64,000 bases of DNA from VRUE01 sp963701265 (GTDB taxonomy: Bacteria; Actinomycetota; Thermoleophilia; Solirubrobacterales; 70-9): positions 1,364,001-1,428,000 of the forward strand of contig OY969581.1 of NCBI GenBank assembly GCA_963701265.1, in the 5' to 3' direction. Position numbers and translations under genes: made by a program. Under the pieces are notes generated by a model. It saw only the letters and a program-made list of their open reading frames with translations. It was not told where the DNA came from and did not search any database. Of the stretch, positions 7,931 through 18,225 are shown piece after piece. The first letter of the stretch is position 1. Each line of letters opens with the position of its first letter.

Positions 7931-9177
7931 GTGGCGGGACACAAGTACCAAGCTCCACGTGGGACCTTCGACGTGCTCCCGGAGGCGGCGCGACTGCGCG
8001 GCCGGGTCGAGCGCACCGCGGCGGCGATCTTCGCCCGCGCCGGCTACGAGCCGATCGCCACGCCGAGCTTCGAGGACACCGAGCTGTTCGAGCGCGGCGT
8101 CGGCCACTCGACCGACATCGTCCGCAAGGAGATGTTCACCTTCGAGGACAAGGGTGGCCGCAGCCTCACCCTGCGCCCTGAGGGCACGGCGCCGATCTGC
8201 CGCGCCTACGTCGAGCACGGCATGCAGGCCTTGGCACAGCCGGTCAAGCTCTCCTACCTCGGCCCCTTCTTCCGCCACGAGCGCCCGCAGGCCGGCCGTT
8301 ACCGCCAGTTCCACCAGCTCGGCGCCGAGGCGATCGGCACCGACTCGCCGCTTGCCGACGCCGAGCTGATCGGGCTGCTGGCGGAGCTGCTGGGCGAGCT
8401 TGGGGTGCCGGGGGTCGAGCTGCGGCTTGGCAGCCTCGGCTCGCTTGATACGCGCCAGGCTTACCTCGAGGAGCTGAAGGCGCATTTGCGAGCACACGAG
8501 GCCGAGCTCGCCAAAGAGGTGCGTGAGCGCATCGACGCCAACCCGCTGCGCGCCTTCGACTCCGACGACGAGGGCACGCGGGCGGTGATGGCGACGGCGC
8601 CGAAGCTGGTCGAGCGCCTCGAGGGCGAGGACGCCGAGCACTTTGAGGCGGTGCGCTCGCTGCTCGACGCCGCCGGCGTCGCCTACACGATCGACCCGAC
8701 CCTGGTCCGCGGCCTCGATTACTACACGCGCACGATCTTCTCCTTCGTCTGCGATCGCCTCGGTGCCCAGTCGGAGATCGGCGGCGGCGGCCGCTACGAC
8801 GGCCTGGTCGAGCAGCTCGGCGGCCGGCCGACGCCGGCCGTGGGTTGGGCGGCGGGGATCGAGCGGATCATGCTGGCGCTTGACGAAGAGGAGGCACCCG
8901 CGGGACGTGACGTCTTCATTGCTGTGGCCGCGGAGGAGCACGAGCAACGGGCGCGGGCGATGGTCTTGGCCGGCGAGCTGCGCAAGGCTGGGCTCTCGGC
9001 CGAGCTCGACCTCGGCGGTCGCGGGCTCAAGGGTCAGCTCAAGCACGCCGACCGGATCGGCGCCCGCCGGGTTCTGATCCTCGAGGCCGATGGCGCCCAA
9101 TTGCGTGACATGTCGAGCGGTGAGCAGCGCCCGGTCGAGGCCGGCAACCTGATCACCGAGATAACAGGGGGAGAGGC

Positions 9178-9181
<4 letters not shown>
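7931..9181 (+). CDS. hisS: Histidyl-tRNA synthetase
   Basis: 416 aa, the normal bacterial length. Class II motifs are intact: LRPEGTAPICRAYVEHG (residues 81-97), motif 2 GRYRQFHQLGAEAIG (122-136), the HisRS signatures GLDYYTRTIF (261-270) and GGGGRYDGLVEQLGG (284-298), and motif 3 GWAAGIERI. The C-terminal ~90 residues form the anticodon-binding domain. The GTG start at 7931 is preceded by a TAAGGT box 9 nt away. It overlaps aspS by 4 bp (GTGA), so both synthetases are made from one message. Confidence 0.97.
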
Positions 9182-10991
<1,810 letters not shown>

Positions 10992-10995
<4 letters not shown>

Positions 10996-11282
10996 GTTTC
11001 TTCGGGCGGATCCGCGCGCTGTTCGGGCCTCGCTCGCCCGGCCCCGGAGTGACCCCCGTCCACGTCGACGACCCCCGCTTCGACAGCTGGGAGGTGGTGC
11101 GGGACTTCGCCGACGTGAAGACGGCACGCGCCTGGCACCAGGCGCTCGAAGACGCCGAGATCGAGGCGGTGCTGACGGTCGACTGGCCTCTCGACCGCTT
11201 TGGCCGCGGCGACATCGCCCTGCGGGTTCGGCCGGAAGACTGGAGCGAGGCCGAGCTGCTGCTCTCCAATCTGGACGATTAA
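10992..11282 (+). CDS. Small DUF2007-like protein
   Basis: 96 aa, start codon overlapping the aspS stop as ATGA. After a proline-rich N-terminus, residues 33-95 (WEVVRDFADVKTARAWHQAL, then an acidic PEDWSEAELLL segment) resemble the small alpha/beta DUF2007 fold, in which a helix after the first strand carries Ala-rich turns and the C-terminal helix reads EDxxEAxxLL. The family's role is poorly defined; some members are called putative signal-transducing proteins. It has no signal peptide or membrane span. The match is by pattern only and moderately secure. Confidence 0.65.
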
Positions 11283-11285
11283 CCC

Positions 11286-11479
11286 TCGCCAGCGCGCCTG
11301 CGCGGTGCTACGGTTCGCCCAGAGGCTCGAGCCCGTGCGAGAGCCGCCTCACCGTTTGACCCAACACAAACGGCGCGGGAGCTGATCTCTCTCGGTCCTG
11401 TGGGACTGTGAGGAGGCGCCCACCCTTTACTTCAAGGGATCAAAGCCAGAGGCGGTACCGGCGGGCTGGAGCCTCTTTT
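11286..11479 (+). ncRNA. ssrS: Probable 6S RNA
   Basis: This ~190-nt intergenic stretch folds like 6S RNA, the RNA that binds housekeeping-sigma RNA polymerase by mimicking an open promoter. A closing stem pairs CCAGC (11289-11293), CGCC (11295-11298) and GGT (11304-11306) with ACC (11457-11459), GGCG (11460-11463) and GCTGG (11465-11469). The terminal stem includes CCTCAC (11347-11352) with GTGAGG (11408-11413), capped by CCGTTTG/CAAACGG. The 3' side of the central bubble has the small CCCTT/AAGGG hairpin, and TTCAAGGGATCAAAGCC resembles the same region of E. coli 6S. A T4 run (11476-11479) follows. Its place after hisS-aspS matches Bacillus bsrA. Not tested by covariance search. Confidence 0.7.
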
Positions 11480-11542
11480 GCGTGCGCCTTTCGCGATGTT
11501 CTGCGTGCCACACGTGTACCCGGCGCCGCCAGTATCGCCCGC

Positions 11543-12532
11543 ATGTCGCAAGCGCCCTCCCTTGACGCCCTCACAGGTAGTCAAGGGAGGGCGCTTGATC
11601 GCCAGGCGCAGGGCGATGCTTCGGAGACAAGGGACGAGCCTGCTGATCGGCTGATCGCTCGCCTGGCAGGAGAACAGCACGGTGTTGTCGGGCGGAGGCA
11701 GCTGAAGGCGCTCGGACTAACAGAGCGGTCAGTTGACGGGAGATTGCAACGAGGCCAATTGCAACTAGTTCACCGAGGTGTCTATGCGGTTGGCCATCGG
11801 CTGTTGGGTAAGAGAGGGCGGTGGATGGCGGCCGTGATGGCTTGTGGCGAGGAGGCGGTATTGAGCCACCGTGCAGCGGGTCGCCTATGGGGAATCGTCC
11901 CGCCTGGGGATGGCCTGCCGGAGGTGACACGACCCACCGGCTGGAAGTCGCAGCCGGGGATCGTCCAACATCGCTCGCTGCTCCCGGTGGATGAGGTCGA
12001 TGTACTTGGCGGGATTCCCGTGACGGGACTCTCACGAACGCTTCTCGATCTCGCGGCCGTGCTCTCTCGAGCGCAGCTGGGACGGGCGCTGAACGAGGCG
12101 GAAGTGCTTGGGCTCACAGATCGCATCTCGATTCGAACCCTCCTGGAGCGTTATCCAAGGCGGCGCGGAACGGCATTGCTGCGACGTCTATTGAGGGATG
12201 AGGACTCACTGCGGGGAATTACACGCCGCGAGCTCGAGGCGCGGTTCGCCGCCATCCTTGCCACCACCGATCTGCCGCGGCCTCAGCGCAACGTCGATCT
12301 CGCGGTTGGCGGCCGCTTCTTCGAGATCGACTGTCTTTGGCGCGAGCAGCGGTTGGCTGTTGAGCTTGATGGACGGGCCACTCACGGAACAGGAATGGCC
12401 TTCGAGAAGGACCGCGAACGAGATCGGTTGCTGCAGGTCGACGGATGGCGTGCGGTCCGGATCACCTGGCGCCAGTTGCGCGACGATGCGCCGGCCGTTG
12501 TGGCTGATCTGCGCAGGCTGCTGCGGCGATAG
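11543..12532 (+). CDS. AbiEi-type N-terminal domain plus DUF559 nuclease-like protein
   Basis: 329 aa from the ATG at 11543; the frame is open further 5' but that part belongs to the 6S RNA candidate. Residues ~35-100 (LIARLAGEQHGVVGRRQLKALGL, RGVYAVGH) match the winged-helix N-terminal domain of AbiEi-type antitoxins. The C-terminal ~110 residues contain FEIDCLWREQRLAVELDGRATH and a final WRAVRITWRQL, the Vsr/PD-(D/E)XK-like core of DUF559. This two-domain architecture is common in Thermoleophilia and other actinobacteria, often as lone genes without a visible toxin, as here. A strong hairpin repeat lies inside codons 4-18. Function unproven; possible DNA-binding or defence protein. Confidence 0.75.
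   Translation: MSQAPSLDALTGSQGRALDRQAQGDASETRDEPADRLIARLAGEQHGVVGRRQLKALGLTERSVDGRLQRGQLQLVHRGVYAVGHRLLGKRGRWMAAVMACGEEAVLSHRAAGRLWGIVPPGDGLPEVTRPTGWKSQPGIVQHRSLLPVDEVDVLGGIPVTGLSRTLLDLAAVLSRAQLGRALNEAEVLGLTDRISIRTLLERYPRRRGTALLRRLLRDEDSLRGITRRELEARFAAILATTDLPRPQRNVDLAVGGRFFEIDCLWREQRLAVELDGRATHGTGMAFEKDRERDRLLQVDGWRAVRITWRQLRDDAPAVVADLRRLLRR
11552..11594. repeat. Dispersed hairpin repeat, copy 1
   Basis: A perfect 15-bp inverted repeat (GCGCCCTCCCTTGAC / GTCAAGGGAGGGCGC) surrounds a 13-nt loop. The core is nearly the same as the element at 20214-20250, including the loop-side CCTCA and AGGT blocks. It lies within the first codons of the AbiEi/DUF559 gene as annotated. Confidence 0.75.
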
Positions 12533-12543
12533 GCGCGGGCTCC

Positions 12544-12549
12544 TACCCT
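12544..12549 (+). promoter_or_regulatory. -10 box (TACCCT), leaderless
   Basis: TACCCT is separated by 6 nt from the ATG at 12556 of the NifU-MnmA fusion. Confidence 0.45.
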
Positions 12550-12555
12550 GTAGCG

Positions 12556-14064
12556 ATGGATCGGGAGCTCTTCGACGCCTACCTTCATGACCGCAGCCGC
12601 CTCGGCCCGGTCGAGGACGGCGCTTTCACCGGCGCCGCTGGCGGTACGGCCTGTGGCGATCTCTCGCGTGTCTCGCTCGTGATCGAGGAGGGCTCGATCG
12701 TCCGGGTCAGCTTTGACGCAGAGGGCTGTGGCGCGACCCGGGCGGCCACCGCCGCGGTTGCGGAGATGGTCGAGGGTTCACCCGTATTGGACGCGGCCCG
12801 GATCGGCACCGACGAGGTTGACGAGGCGATAGGGAGCTTGACCCCGGCAAAGCGCCACGCGGCGCAACTCGCGGCGGATGCTCTGCATCGTGCCCTGGCC
12901 CAAGCGGCCGCCTCAGCGCAGACCCTGGTGCCCGCTGCCGCTGATGACCCGTCATCGGTGACCCGGGTTGATGGAACGGCAGATGCGCGCGGTGGGGCCG
13001 GCGAGCGAGTCCTGGTCGCGATGTCCGGCGGCGTCGACAGTGCCGTGGCGGCGCTGCTGGAGCAGGAGCGCGGGGCGGAGGTCGTCGGCGTGACCCTGAA
13101 GCTCTGGGCCGACCCGCAGACTGACGGCGCCAAGGCCTGCTGCTCACCCGAGGCGGTGCTCGGCGCGCGCTCGCTTGCCCACTCGCTCGGCATTCCCCAC
13201 CTGACCCTCGACCTCGAGGAGGAGTTCCGCCGCCGCGTCGTTGCCGAGTTTGTCTCCGGCTACGCGGAGGGGAGCACGCCCAATCCCTGCATCGCCTGCA
13301 ATGGCGAGGTGCGAATTGCGGCGATGGTCGATCTCGCCGGGCGCCTCGGCGCCTCCTACCTCGTCACCGGCCATTACGCGCGCATCGTCGAGGACGCCGA
13401 GGGGCCGCTGCTCGCTGCCGCTTCGGACTCCAACAAGGACCAGAGCTACATGCTCGCCGCCCTGCCGCCCGCCCTGCTCGAGCGGGTCCGCTTCCCACTC
13501 GTCGAGCTGACCAAGCCCGAGGTGCGCGAGATCGCCGCCCGCCACGATCTGGCGGTGGCGAAGAAGCCCGAGAGCCAGGACCTCTGCTTCCTCTCCGGGC
13601 AGGGCAAGGCTGACTTTTTGCGCCGCCACGGCGGCTTGCGCGAGCGCGAGGGAGACCTGCTCGATCGTTCCGGCCGCGCCATCGGGCGCCACCGCGGTCA
13701 CCACAACTTCACCGTCGGGCAGCGACGCGGCATCCGCGTCTCCGCCGAGGAGCCGCTCTACGTTCTCGCCACCGATGCTGCTGCCAACACGGTCACCGTC
13801 GGACCGCGGCGCGAGCTGATGGCGCGCACCGTGAAGCTTCACAACGCCGTTCTGCATCGAGCGGGCGACAGCGTCGATGCGGTCCGCCTGCGCTATCGCT
13901 CCCAGCCCGTGCCGGCCGCTCTCTCGGCGAGCGATGCCGGCTCTCACGCCCGGCTCGATATCGCCTTGGGCGAGGACTTTGCCGGTGCCTCGCCGGGACA
14001 GACCGCCGTGCTGCTGGCCGGCGAGGCGATCGTTGGCCACGGCACCATCGTCGCGGCGTCCTGA
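12556..14064 (+). CDS. mnmA: NifU/IscU-like domain fused to tRNA 2-thiouridylase MnmA
   Basis: 502 aa; MnmA alone is about 360. Residues 1-118 resemble the Fe-S scaffold fold of IscU/NifU-N: TACGD (Cys33, Asp35) and EGCGAT (Cys58) match the first two ligand positions, but the third, normally KxHCSxLA, reads KRHAAQLA, so that Cys is lost. A linker (119-150) leads to MnmA: PP-loop SGGVDSAV (157-164), Cys245/Cys248 in NPCIACN, and Cys344 in SQDLCF. MnmA thiolates U34 of tRNA-Lys, -Glu and -Gln. The scaffold half may feed sulfur or a cluster to MnmA, which is inference. Start fixed by ATG with a -10 box 6 nt upstream. Confidence 0.9.
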   Translation: MDRELFDAYLHDRSRLGPVEDGAFTGAAGGTACGDLSRVSLVIEEGSIVRVSFDAEGCGATRAATAAVAEMVEGSPVLDAARIGTDEVDEAIGSLTPAKRHAAQLAADALHRALAQAAASAQTLVPAAADDPSSVTRVDGTADARGGAGERVLVAMSGGVDSAVAALLEQERGAEVVGVTLKLWADPQTDGAKACCSPEAVLGARSLAHSLGIPHLTLDLEEEFRRRVVAEFVSGYAEGSTPNPCIACNGEVRIAAMVDLAGRLGASYLVTGHYARIVEDAEGPLLAAASDSNKDQSYMLAALPPALLERVRFPLVELTKPEVREIAARHDLAVAKKPESQDLCFLSGQGKADFLRRHGGLREREGDLLDRSGRAIGRHRGHHNFTVGQRRGIRVSAEEPLYVLATDAAANTVTVGPRRELMARTVKLHNAVLHRAGDSVDAVRLRYRSQPVPAALSASDAGSHARLDIALGEDFAGASPGQTAVLLAGEAIVGHGTIVAAS

Positions 14065-14080
14065 CGGCGCCCGTAGACCT

Positions 14081-14086
14081 TAGGCT
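14081..14086 (+). promoter_or_regulatory. -10 box (TAGGCT), leaderless
   Basis: TAGGCT followed by 7 nt and the alaS ATG at 14094. It would drive the alaS-ruvX-mltG-aroE run. Confidence 0.55.
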
Positions 14087-14093
14087 CTCGATC

Positions 14094-16715
14094 ATGAAGG
14101 CCAGCGACATCCGCCAGACCTACCTCTCCTTCTTCGAGGAGCGCGGGCACAGAATCGTGCCGTCGGCATCGCTGGTGCCCTCGGCCCACGACCCCTCGGT
14201 GCTGCTGACCACGGCCGGCATGCAGCCCTTCAAGCCCTACTTCCTCGGCCGTGAAAAGCCGCCGGCGCCGCGCCTCGCCGACGTGCAGAAGTGCTTCCGC
14301 ACCACGGACATCGAGGAGGTCGGCAACACCGCCCGCCACCTCACCTTCTTCGAGATGCTCGGCAACTGGAGCTTCGGCGACTACTTCAAGGAGGAGTCGA
14401 TCCCCTGGGGCTGGGAGCTCTCCACCGAGGGCTTCGGCATGGACCCGGAGCAGATCTGGGTCACCGTCTTCGGCGGCGACGAGGAGCTGGGACTCGGGCC
14501 CGATGAGGAGGCAATCGAGATCTGGCGGGGGGTCGGCGTGCCAGACGAGCGCATCGTCCGCCTCGGCCGCGAGGACAACTTCTGGCAAGGGGGGCCGACC
14601 GGCCCCTGCGGCCCCTGCTCCGAGCTCTACCTCGATCGCGGTCCCGAGTTCGGCGCCGATGGCGAGCGGCCGGGCGACGACACCGACCGCTTCCTCGAGT
14701 TCTGGAACCACGTCTTCATGAGCTATGACCTCGGCGCTGACGGCTCGTTGACGCCGCTGCCGATGCGCAACATCGACACAGGAATGGGACTCGACCGGAT
14801 GGCGGCGGTCCTTCAGGACGTGCCCTCGGTCTACGAGACAGATCTCGTCAGGCCCCTGATCGACCTCGCCGAGGAGATGTCGGGACAGGCCTACGCTGAT
14901 GGCGGCGCGGTGACGCGGGCTATGCGGATCGTCGCCGACCACTCGCGCGGCGCAACCTTCCTGATTGCCGACGGCGTCGTGCCCTCCAATGAGGACCGCG
15001 GCTACATCCTGCGCCGGATCATGCGGCGGGCGATCCAGCAGGGCCGCACCCTGGGTCTCGAGGCGCCCTGGCTGGGCCGCTTCGCCGAGCGCACGATCGA
15101 GGTGATGGGGGAGGCCTACCCGGAACTGGCAGCCGAGCGGGAGACGATCGCCCGCTGGGTTGGCGACGAGGAGGAGAGCTTCGGCCGCACCCTGGAGCGG
15201 GGCACGGAGCTGCTCGAGCGGCTGGTCGCCGAGGCGAAGGAGTCGGAGACCTCCTGGATCGAGGCCGCCGCCGCCTTTGAGCTCCATGACACCTACGGCT
15301 TCCCTTACGACCTGACCAAGGAGCTGCTCGCCGAGCAGGGCCTCTCGGTCGATGACGGCGGTTTCGAGGAGCTGATGGAGGAGCAGCGCCAGCGCTCGCG
15401 GGTGGGCTCGGCGACCGCGCACGGGTCCGAGGATCGCCACGAGCGGGTGATCGCCTTCGCCGGCTCGGCCGCGCCGACCCGCTTCGTCGGCTACGAGATG
15501 CTGCGCTCGACCACCGGCCTCGCTGCGGTCGAGCGCGAGGACGGTCGGGCGCTGGTCAAGCTAGAGGAGAGCCCCTTTTACGCCGAGGGCGGCGGCCAGG
15601 TCGCCGACTCGGGCCTGCTGCGCTGGCCTGGCGGCGAGGCTCGTGTCGTCGACGTCTACCGAGTCGGCGATGACCAAGCACTCGAGGTCGAGCTGTCGGC
15701 CGAGATCGACGAGAGCGCCGCGGTCGAGGCCGAGGTCGATCACGAGGCCCGGCACGCGACGATGCGCAACCACACCGCCACGCACCTGCTGCACGCGGCA
15801 CTGCGCGAGCAGCTCGGCACCCACGTGCGCCAGGCCGGCTCGGCCGTGCGTCCCGACAAGCTGCGCTTCGACTTCACCCATGGCCAGGGCCTCGGCGGCG
15901 AGGAGCTGCGCTGGGCCGAGGACCGCGTCAACGAGTGGATCAAGGCGAGTCGGCCGGTGCGCTGGATCGAAATGGAGCGTGCAGAGGCGGAACGCCTCGG
16001 CGCAATGGCGCTTTTCGGCGAGAAGTACGGCGAGTGGGTCCGGGTGGTCGAGGTCGACGGCGTCTCGCGCGAGCTCTGCGGCGGCACCCACGTCGCCAAC
16101 ACCGCCGAGGTCGGCATCTTCAAGATCTCCTCGGAGGGCTCCAGCGCCGCCAACGTGCGGCGGATCGAGGCGCTCAGCGGCCCGGCGGCGATCGATTGGT
16201 TCCGCCAACGCGAGCAGCGGCTGGACGAGGTCGGGGAGTTGCTCGGCTCGCCCCAGGACCCGATCGCCGGTGCCCGCCGCGCCGCGGAGCGCCTGCGCGA
16301 GGCCGGCAAGGGTGCCGAGCAGGCGCAGAAGCAGCTACTGGGCGAGGAGGCCGAGCGCCTCGTTGCCGAGGCCGTCGATGCAGACGGCGTCAAGCTGGCT
16401 GTCGCCCGGGTGCCGCTCGCCGACCAGAAGCAGATGCTCGAGCTCGCCAATCGGGTCCAGTCGAAGCTCGGCGGCGGTGCCGCCGTCGCCCTCGGTGGGG
16501 CCGAGGGCGGCAAGGTCGCACTCGTCGTCCTCGTCTCCAAGGGCGCGGTCGAGCGCGGTCTCTCCGCGGCCGCGGTCGTGCGCGAGGCGGCGCCGATCGT
16601 CGGCGGCGGCGGTGGCGGTCGCGACGACATGGCCCAGGCCGGCGGCAAGGACGCCGGCAAGCTCGACGAGGCCCTGGCGGTCGCCCGTGCCGCGCTTGAA
16701 CGGGCGGCCGGCTAA
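14094..16715 (+). CDS. alaS: Alanyl-tRNA synthetase
   Basis: 873 aa, full bacterial length. It begins with the class II core (RQTYLSFFEERGH, then RFLEFWNHVFM and DTGMGLDRMAAVLQ). The editing domain has the Zn ligands NHTATHLLH near residue 558 and CGGTHV near residue 661. The C-terminal oligomerisation domain ends in a Gly-rich GGGGGGRDDMAQAGG segment, as usual. It charges tRNA-Ala and clears Ser/Gly mischarges. It is followed after 3 bp by ruvX, the standard actinobacterial arrangement. Confidence 0.97.
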   Translation: MKASDIRQTYLSFFEERGHRIVPSASLVPSAHDPSVLLTTAGMQPFKPYFLGREKPPAPRLADVQKCFRTTDIEEVGNTARHLTFFEMLGNWSFGDYFKEESIPWGWELSTEGFGMDPEQIWVTVFGGDEELGLGPDEEAIEIWRGVGVPDERIVRLGREDNFWQGGPTGPCGPCSELYLDRGPEFGADGERPGDDTDRFLEFWNHVFMSYDLGADGSLTPLPMRNIDTGMGLDRMAAVLQDVPSVYETDLVRPLIDLAEEMSGQAYADGGAVTRAMRIVADHSRGATFLIADGVVPSNEDRGYILRRIMRRAIQQGRTLGLEAPWLGRFAERTIEVMGEAYPELAAERETIARWVGDEEESFGRTLERGTELLERLVAEAKESETSWIEAAAAFELHDTYGFPYDLTKELLAEQGLSVDDGGFEELMEEQRQRSRVGSATAHGSEDRHERVIAFAGSAAPTRFVGYEMLRSTTGLAAVEREDGRALVKLEESPFYAEGGGQVADSGLLRWPGGEARVVDVYRVGDDQALEVELSAEIDESAAVEAEVDHEARHATMRNHTATHLLHAALREQLGTHVRQAGSAVRPDKLRFDFTHGQGLGGEELRWAEDRVNEWIKASRPVRWIEMERAEAERLGAMALFGEKYGEWVRVVEVDGVSRELCGGTHVANTAEVGIFKISSEGSSAANVRRIEALSGPAAIDWFRQREQRLDEVGELLGSPQDPIAGARRAAERLREAGKGAEQAQKQLLGEEAERLVAEAVDADGVKLAVARVPLADQKQMLELANRVQSKLGGGAAVALGGAEGGKVALVVLVSKGAVERGLSAAAVVREAAPIVGGGGGGRDDMAQAGGKDAGKLDEALAVARAALERAAG

Positions 16716-16718
16716 GCG

Positions 16719-17123
16719 ATGCGGATCCTCGCCCTCGACTACGGCACTGCCCGCACCGGCTGTGCGATCTCCGACCCGAGCGGCACCCTGGCGACGCCGC
16801 TGCCGGTGATCGAGCCGTCCGAGGCGCGCTCGGTAGCCGACCTCGTCGGCAAGTACGAGGTCGAGCGGGTGGTCGTTGGCCTGCCCCTGCATCTCAGCGG
16901 CGAGGAAGGCAGCCAGGCGGCCCTGACGCGGACGTTCTGCACCGAACTTGAAGCCATCCTCGACATCCCCGTGGAGACCTACGACGAGCGGCTGACCACC
17001 CGCATGGCCGAGGTGAGCAAGCGTGAAGGCGCTGCTGCGGCCCCCGACTCGCTGGCGGCCGCACACCTCCTACAGGCTTATCTCGCCGGCCGCGCGGCGA
17101 TCGAAGAAGGCGACGATGAGTGA
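16719..17123 (+). CDS. ruvX: RuvX/YqgF Holliday-junction resolvase-like nuclease
   Basis: 134 aa with the RNase H-like fold markers: LALDYGTARTGCAISD at the N-terminus (first catalytic Asp), VVVGLPLHLSGEEG with a central Glu, and YDERLTT carrying later acidic residues. Members process 16S rRNA ends or act on DNA junctions. Its 3' end overlaps the mltG start by 8 bp, so the two are probably co-translated. Short and complete. Confidence 0.93.
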   Translation: MRILALDYGTARTGCAISDPSGTLATPLPVIEPSEARSVADLVGKYEVERVVVGLPLHLSGEEGSQAALTRTFCTELEAILDIPVETYDERLTTRMAEVSKREGAAAAPDSLAAAHLLQAYLAGRAAIEEGDDE

Positions 17124-18222
17124 CGACTTCTTCGCCGACGACGATGACCCCCAGGCGCTGGAACGCGAGCAGCGCCGGCGCGAACGCGAGCAGCGCCGCC
17201 TCAAGCGAGAGCAGAAGCGCGGTGGCAAGGAGGCCGCCACGGAGCCGGCGGCGGCTGCGGCAGCTCCAGTAGCTCCACCACCCGCGGCTGCAGCCTCACC
17301 ACCCGCGGCGCGGCCTCCGGCTCCGGCTCCGAAGACCCCGAAGGGCCCGAAGCCGCCCAAGCGGCCAGCCTCGAATCGGCGCCGCCTCGGCATTGCCGGC
17401 GCGCTGGCCGCGGTCCTGCTCGGCGTCGTCGTGATCGCGGCGCTCGCCTACAAGCACTTCCACCACAGCGACCCGCCGCCACCCGTCGTGGTGCGGACGA
17501 TCACGGTGACGATTCCCGAGGGATACAACCGCGCTCAAACCGCTGAACTCGCCAAGCAGGAAGGCCTGCGTGGCAGCTACGAGCAGGCCAGCGTGAGCTC
17601 CAAGTACCTCGACCCGGCCAAGTACGGCGGCAAGAACGCCGTGGACCTCGAGGGCTTTCTCTTTCCCGACACCTTCGAACTCGTCAAACACGCCAGCGCC
17701 GCCAATCTGGTGCAGCTGCAGCTCGAAGACTTCAAGCGACGGATCGCCACCGTCAACATGAGCTACGCCCGCTCGAAGAACCTGACGGTCTACGACGTGC
17801 TGACGATCGCCTCGATGATCGAGGACGAGGCCGGCCTGGAAAGCCAGCGCAAACTCGTCGCGGCGGTGATCTACAACCGCCTGCACGAAGGGATGCCGCT
17901 CGGCATCGACGCGACCACCCGCTTCGCCACCGGCAACTACACCGAGCCGCTGACCGAATCGGAACTGGCGGTCGACTCCCCGTACAACACGCGTACGCAC
18001 ACGGGCCTGCCGCCGGGCCCGATCAACAGCCCCGGCCTCGCCTCGATCGAGGCCGCCGCCCACCCGGCCAAGGTCGACTACCTCTTCTATGTAGCCGAGC
18101 CCGGCGCCTGCAACAAGCTCGCCTTCTCCACGACCGAAGCCGAGTTCAACGCCGACGTCGAACGCTACAACTCTGCCCGCGAAGCAGCCGGCGGCAACTC
18201 GCCCGACAGCTGCGGGGAATAG
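17116..18222 (+). CDS. mltG: Endolytic murein transglycosylase MltG
   Basis: 368 aa from ATG 17116, chosen because it follows the ruvX end closely; upstream in-frame residues lack family similarity. A charged, Pro/Ala-rich cytosolic N-terminus (~90 residues) precedes one membrane helix (about 92-113). The periplasmic-side domain includes the YceG core, with the catalytic Glu near residue 236 in SMIEDEAG and SPYNTRTHTGLPPGPINSPG towards the end. MltG cleaves nascent glycan strands and sets their length during cell-wall growth. The 3-bp gap to aroE shows the two are in one transcript. Confidence 0.94.
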   Translation: MSDDFFADDDDPQALEREQRRREREQRRLKREQKRGGKEAATEPAAAAAAPVAPPPAAAASPPAARPPAPAPKTPKGPKPPKRPASNRRRLGIAGALAAVLLGVVVIAALAYKHFHHSDPPPPVVVRTITVTIPEGYNRAQTAELAKQEGLRGSYEQASVSSKYLDPAKYGGKNAVDLEGFLFPDTFELVKHASAANLVQLQLEDFKRRIATVNMSYARSKNLTVYDVLTIASMIEDEAGLESQRKLVAAVIYNRLHEGMPLGIDATTRFATGNYTEPLTESELAVDSPYNTRTHTGLPPGPINSPGLASIEAAAHPAKVDYLFYVAEPGACNKLAFSTTEAEFNADVERYNSAREAAGGNSPDSCGE

Positions 18223-18225
18223 CGG

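Noticed and set aside
11408..11542. Upstream extension of the AbiEi/DUF559 gene from GTG 11408
   Set aside because: It lies in the 6S RNA candidate and its text (Arg/Phe/Ser-rich) is not family-like; the ATG at 11543 suffices.
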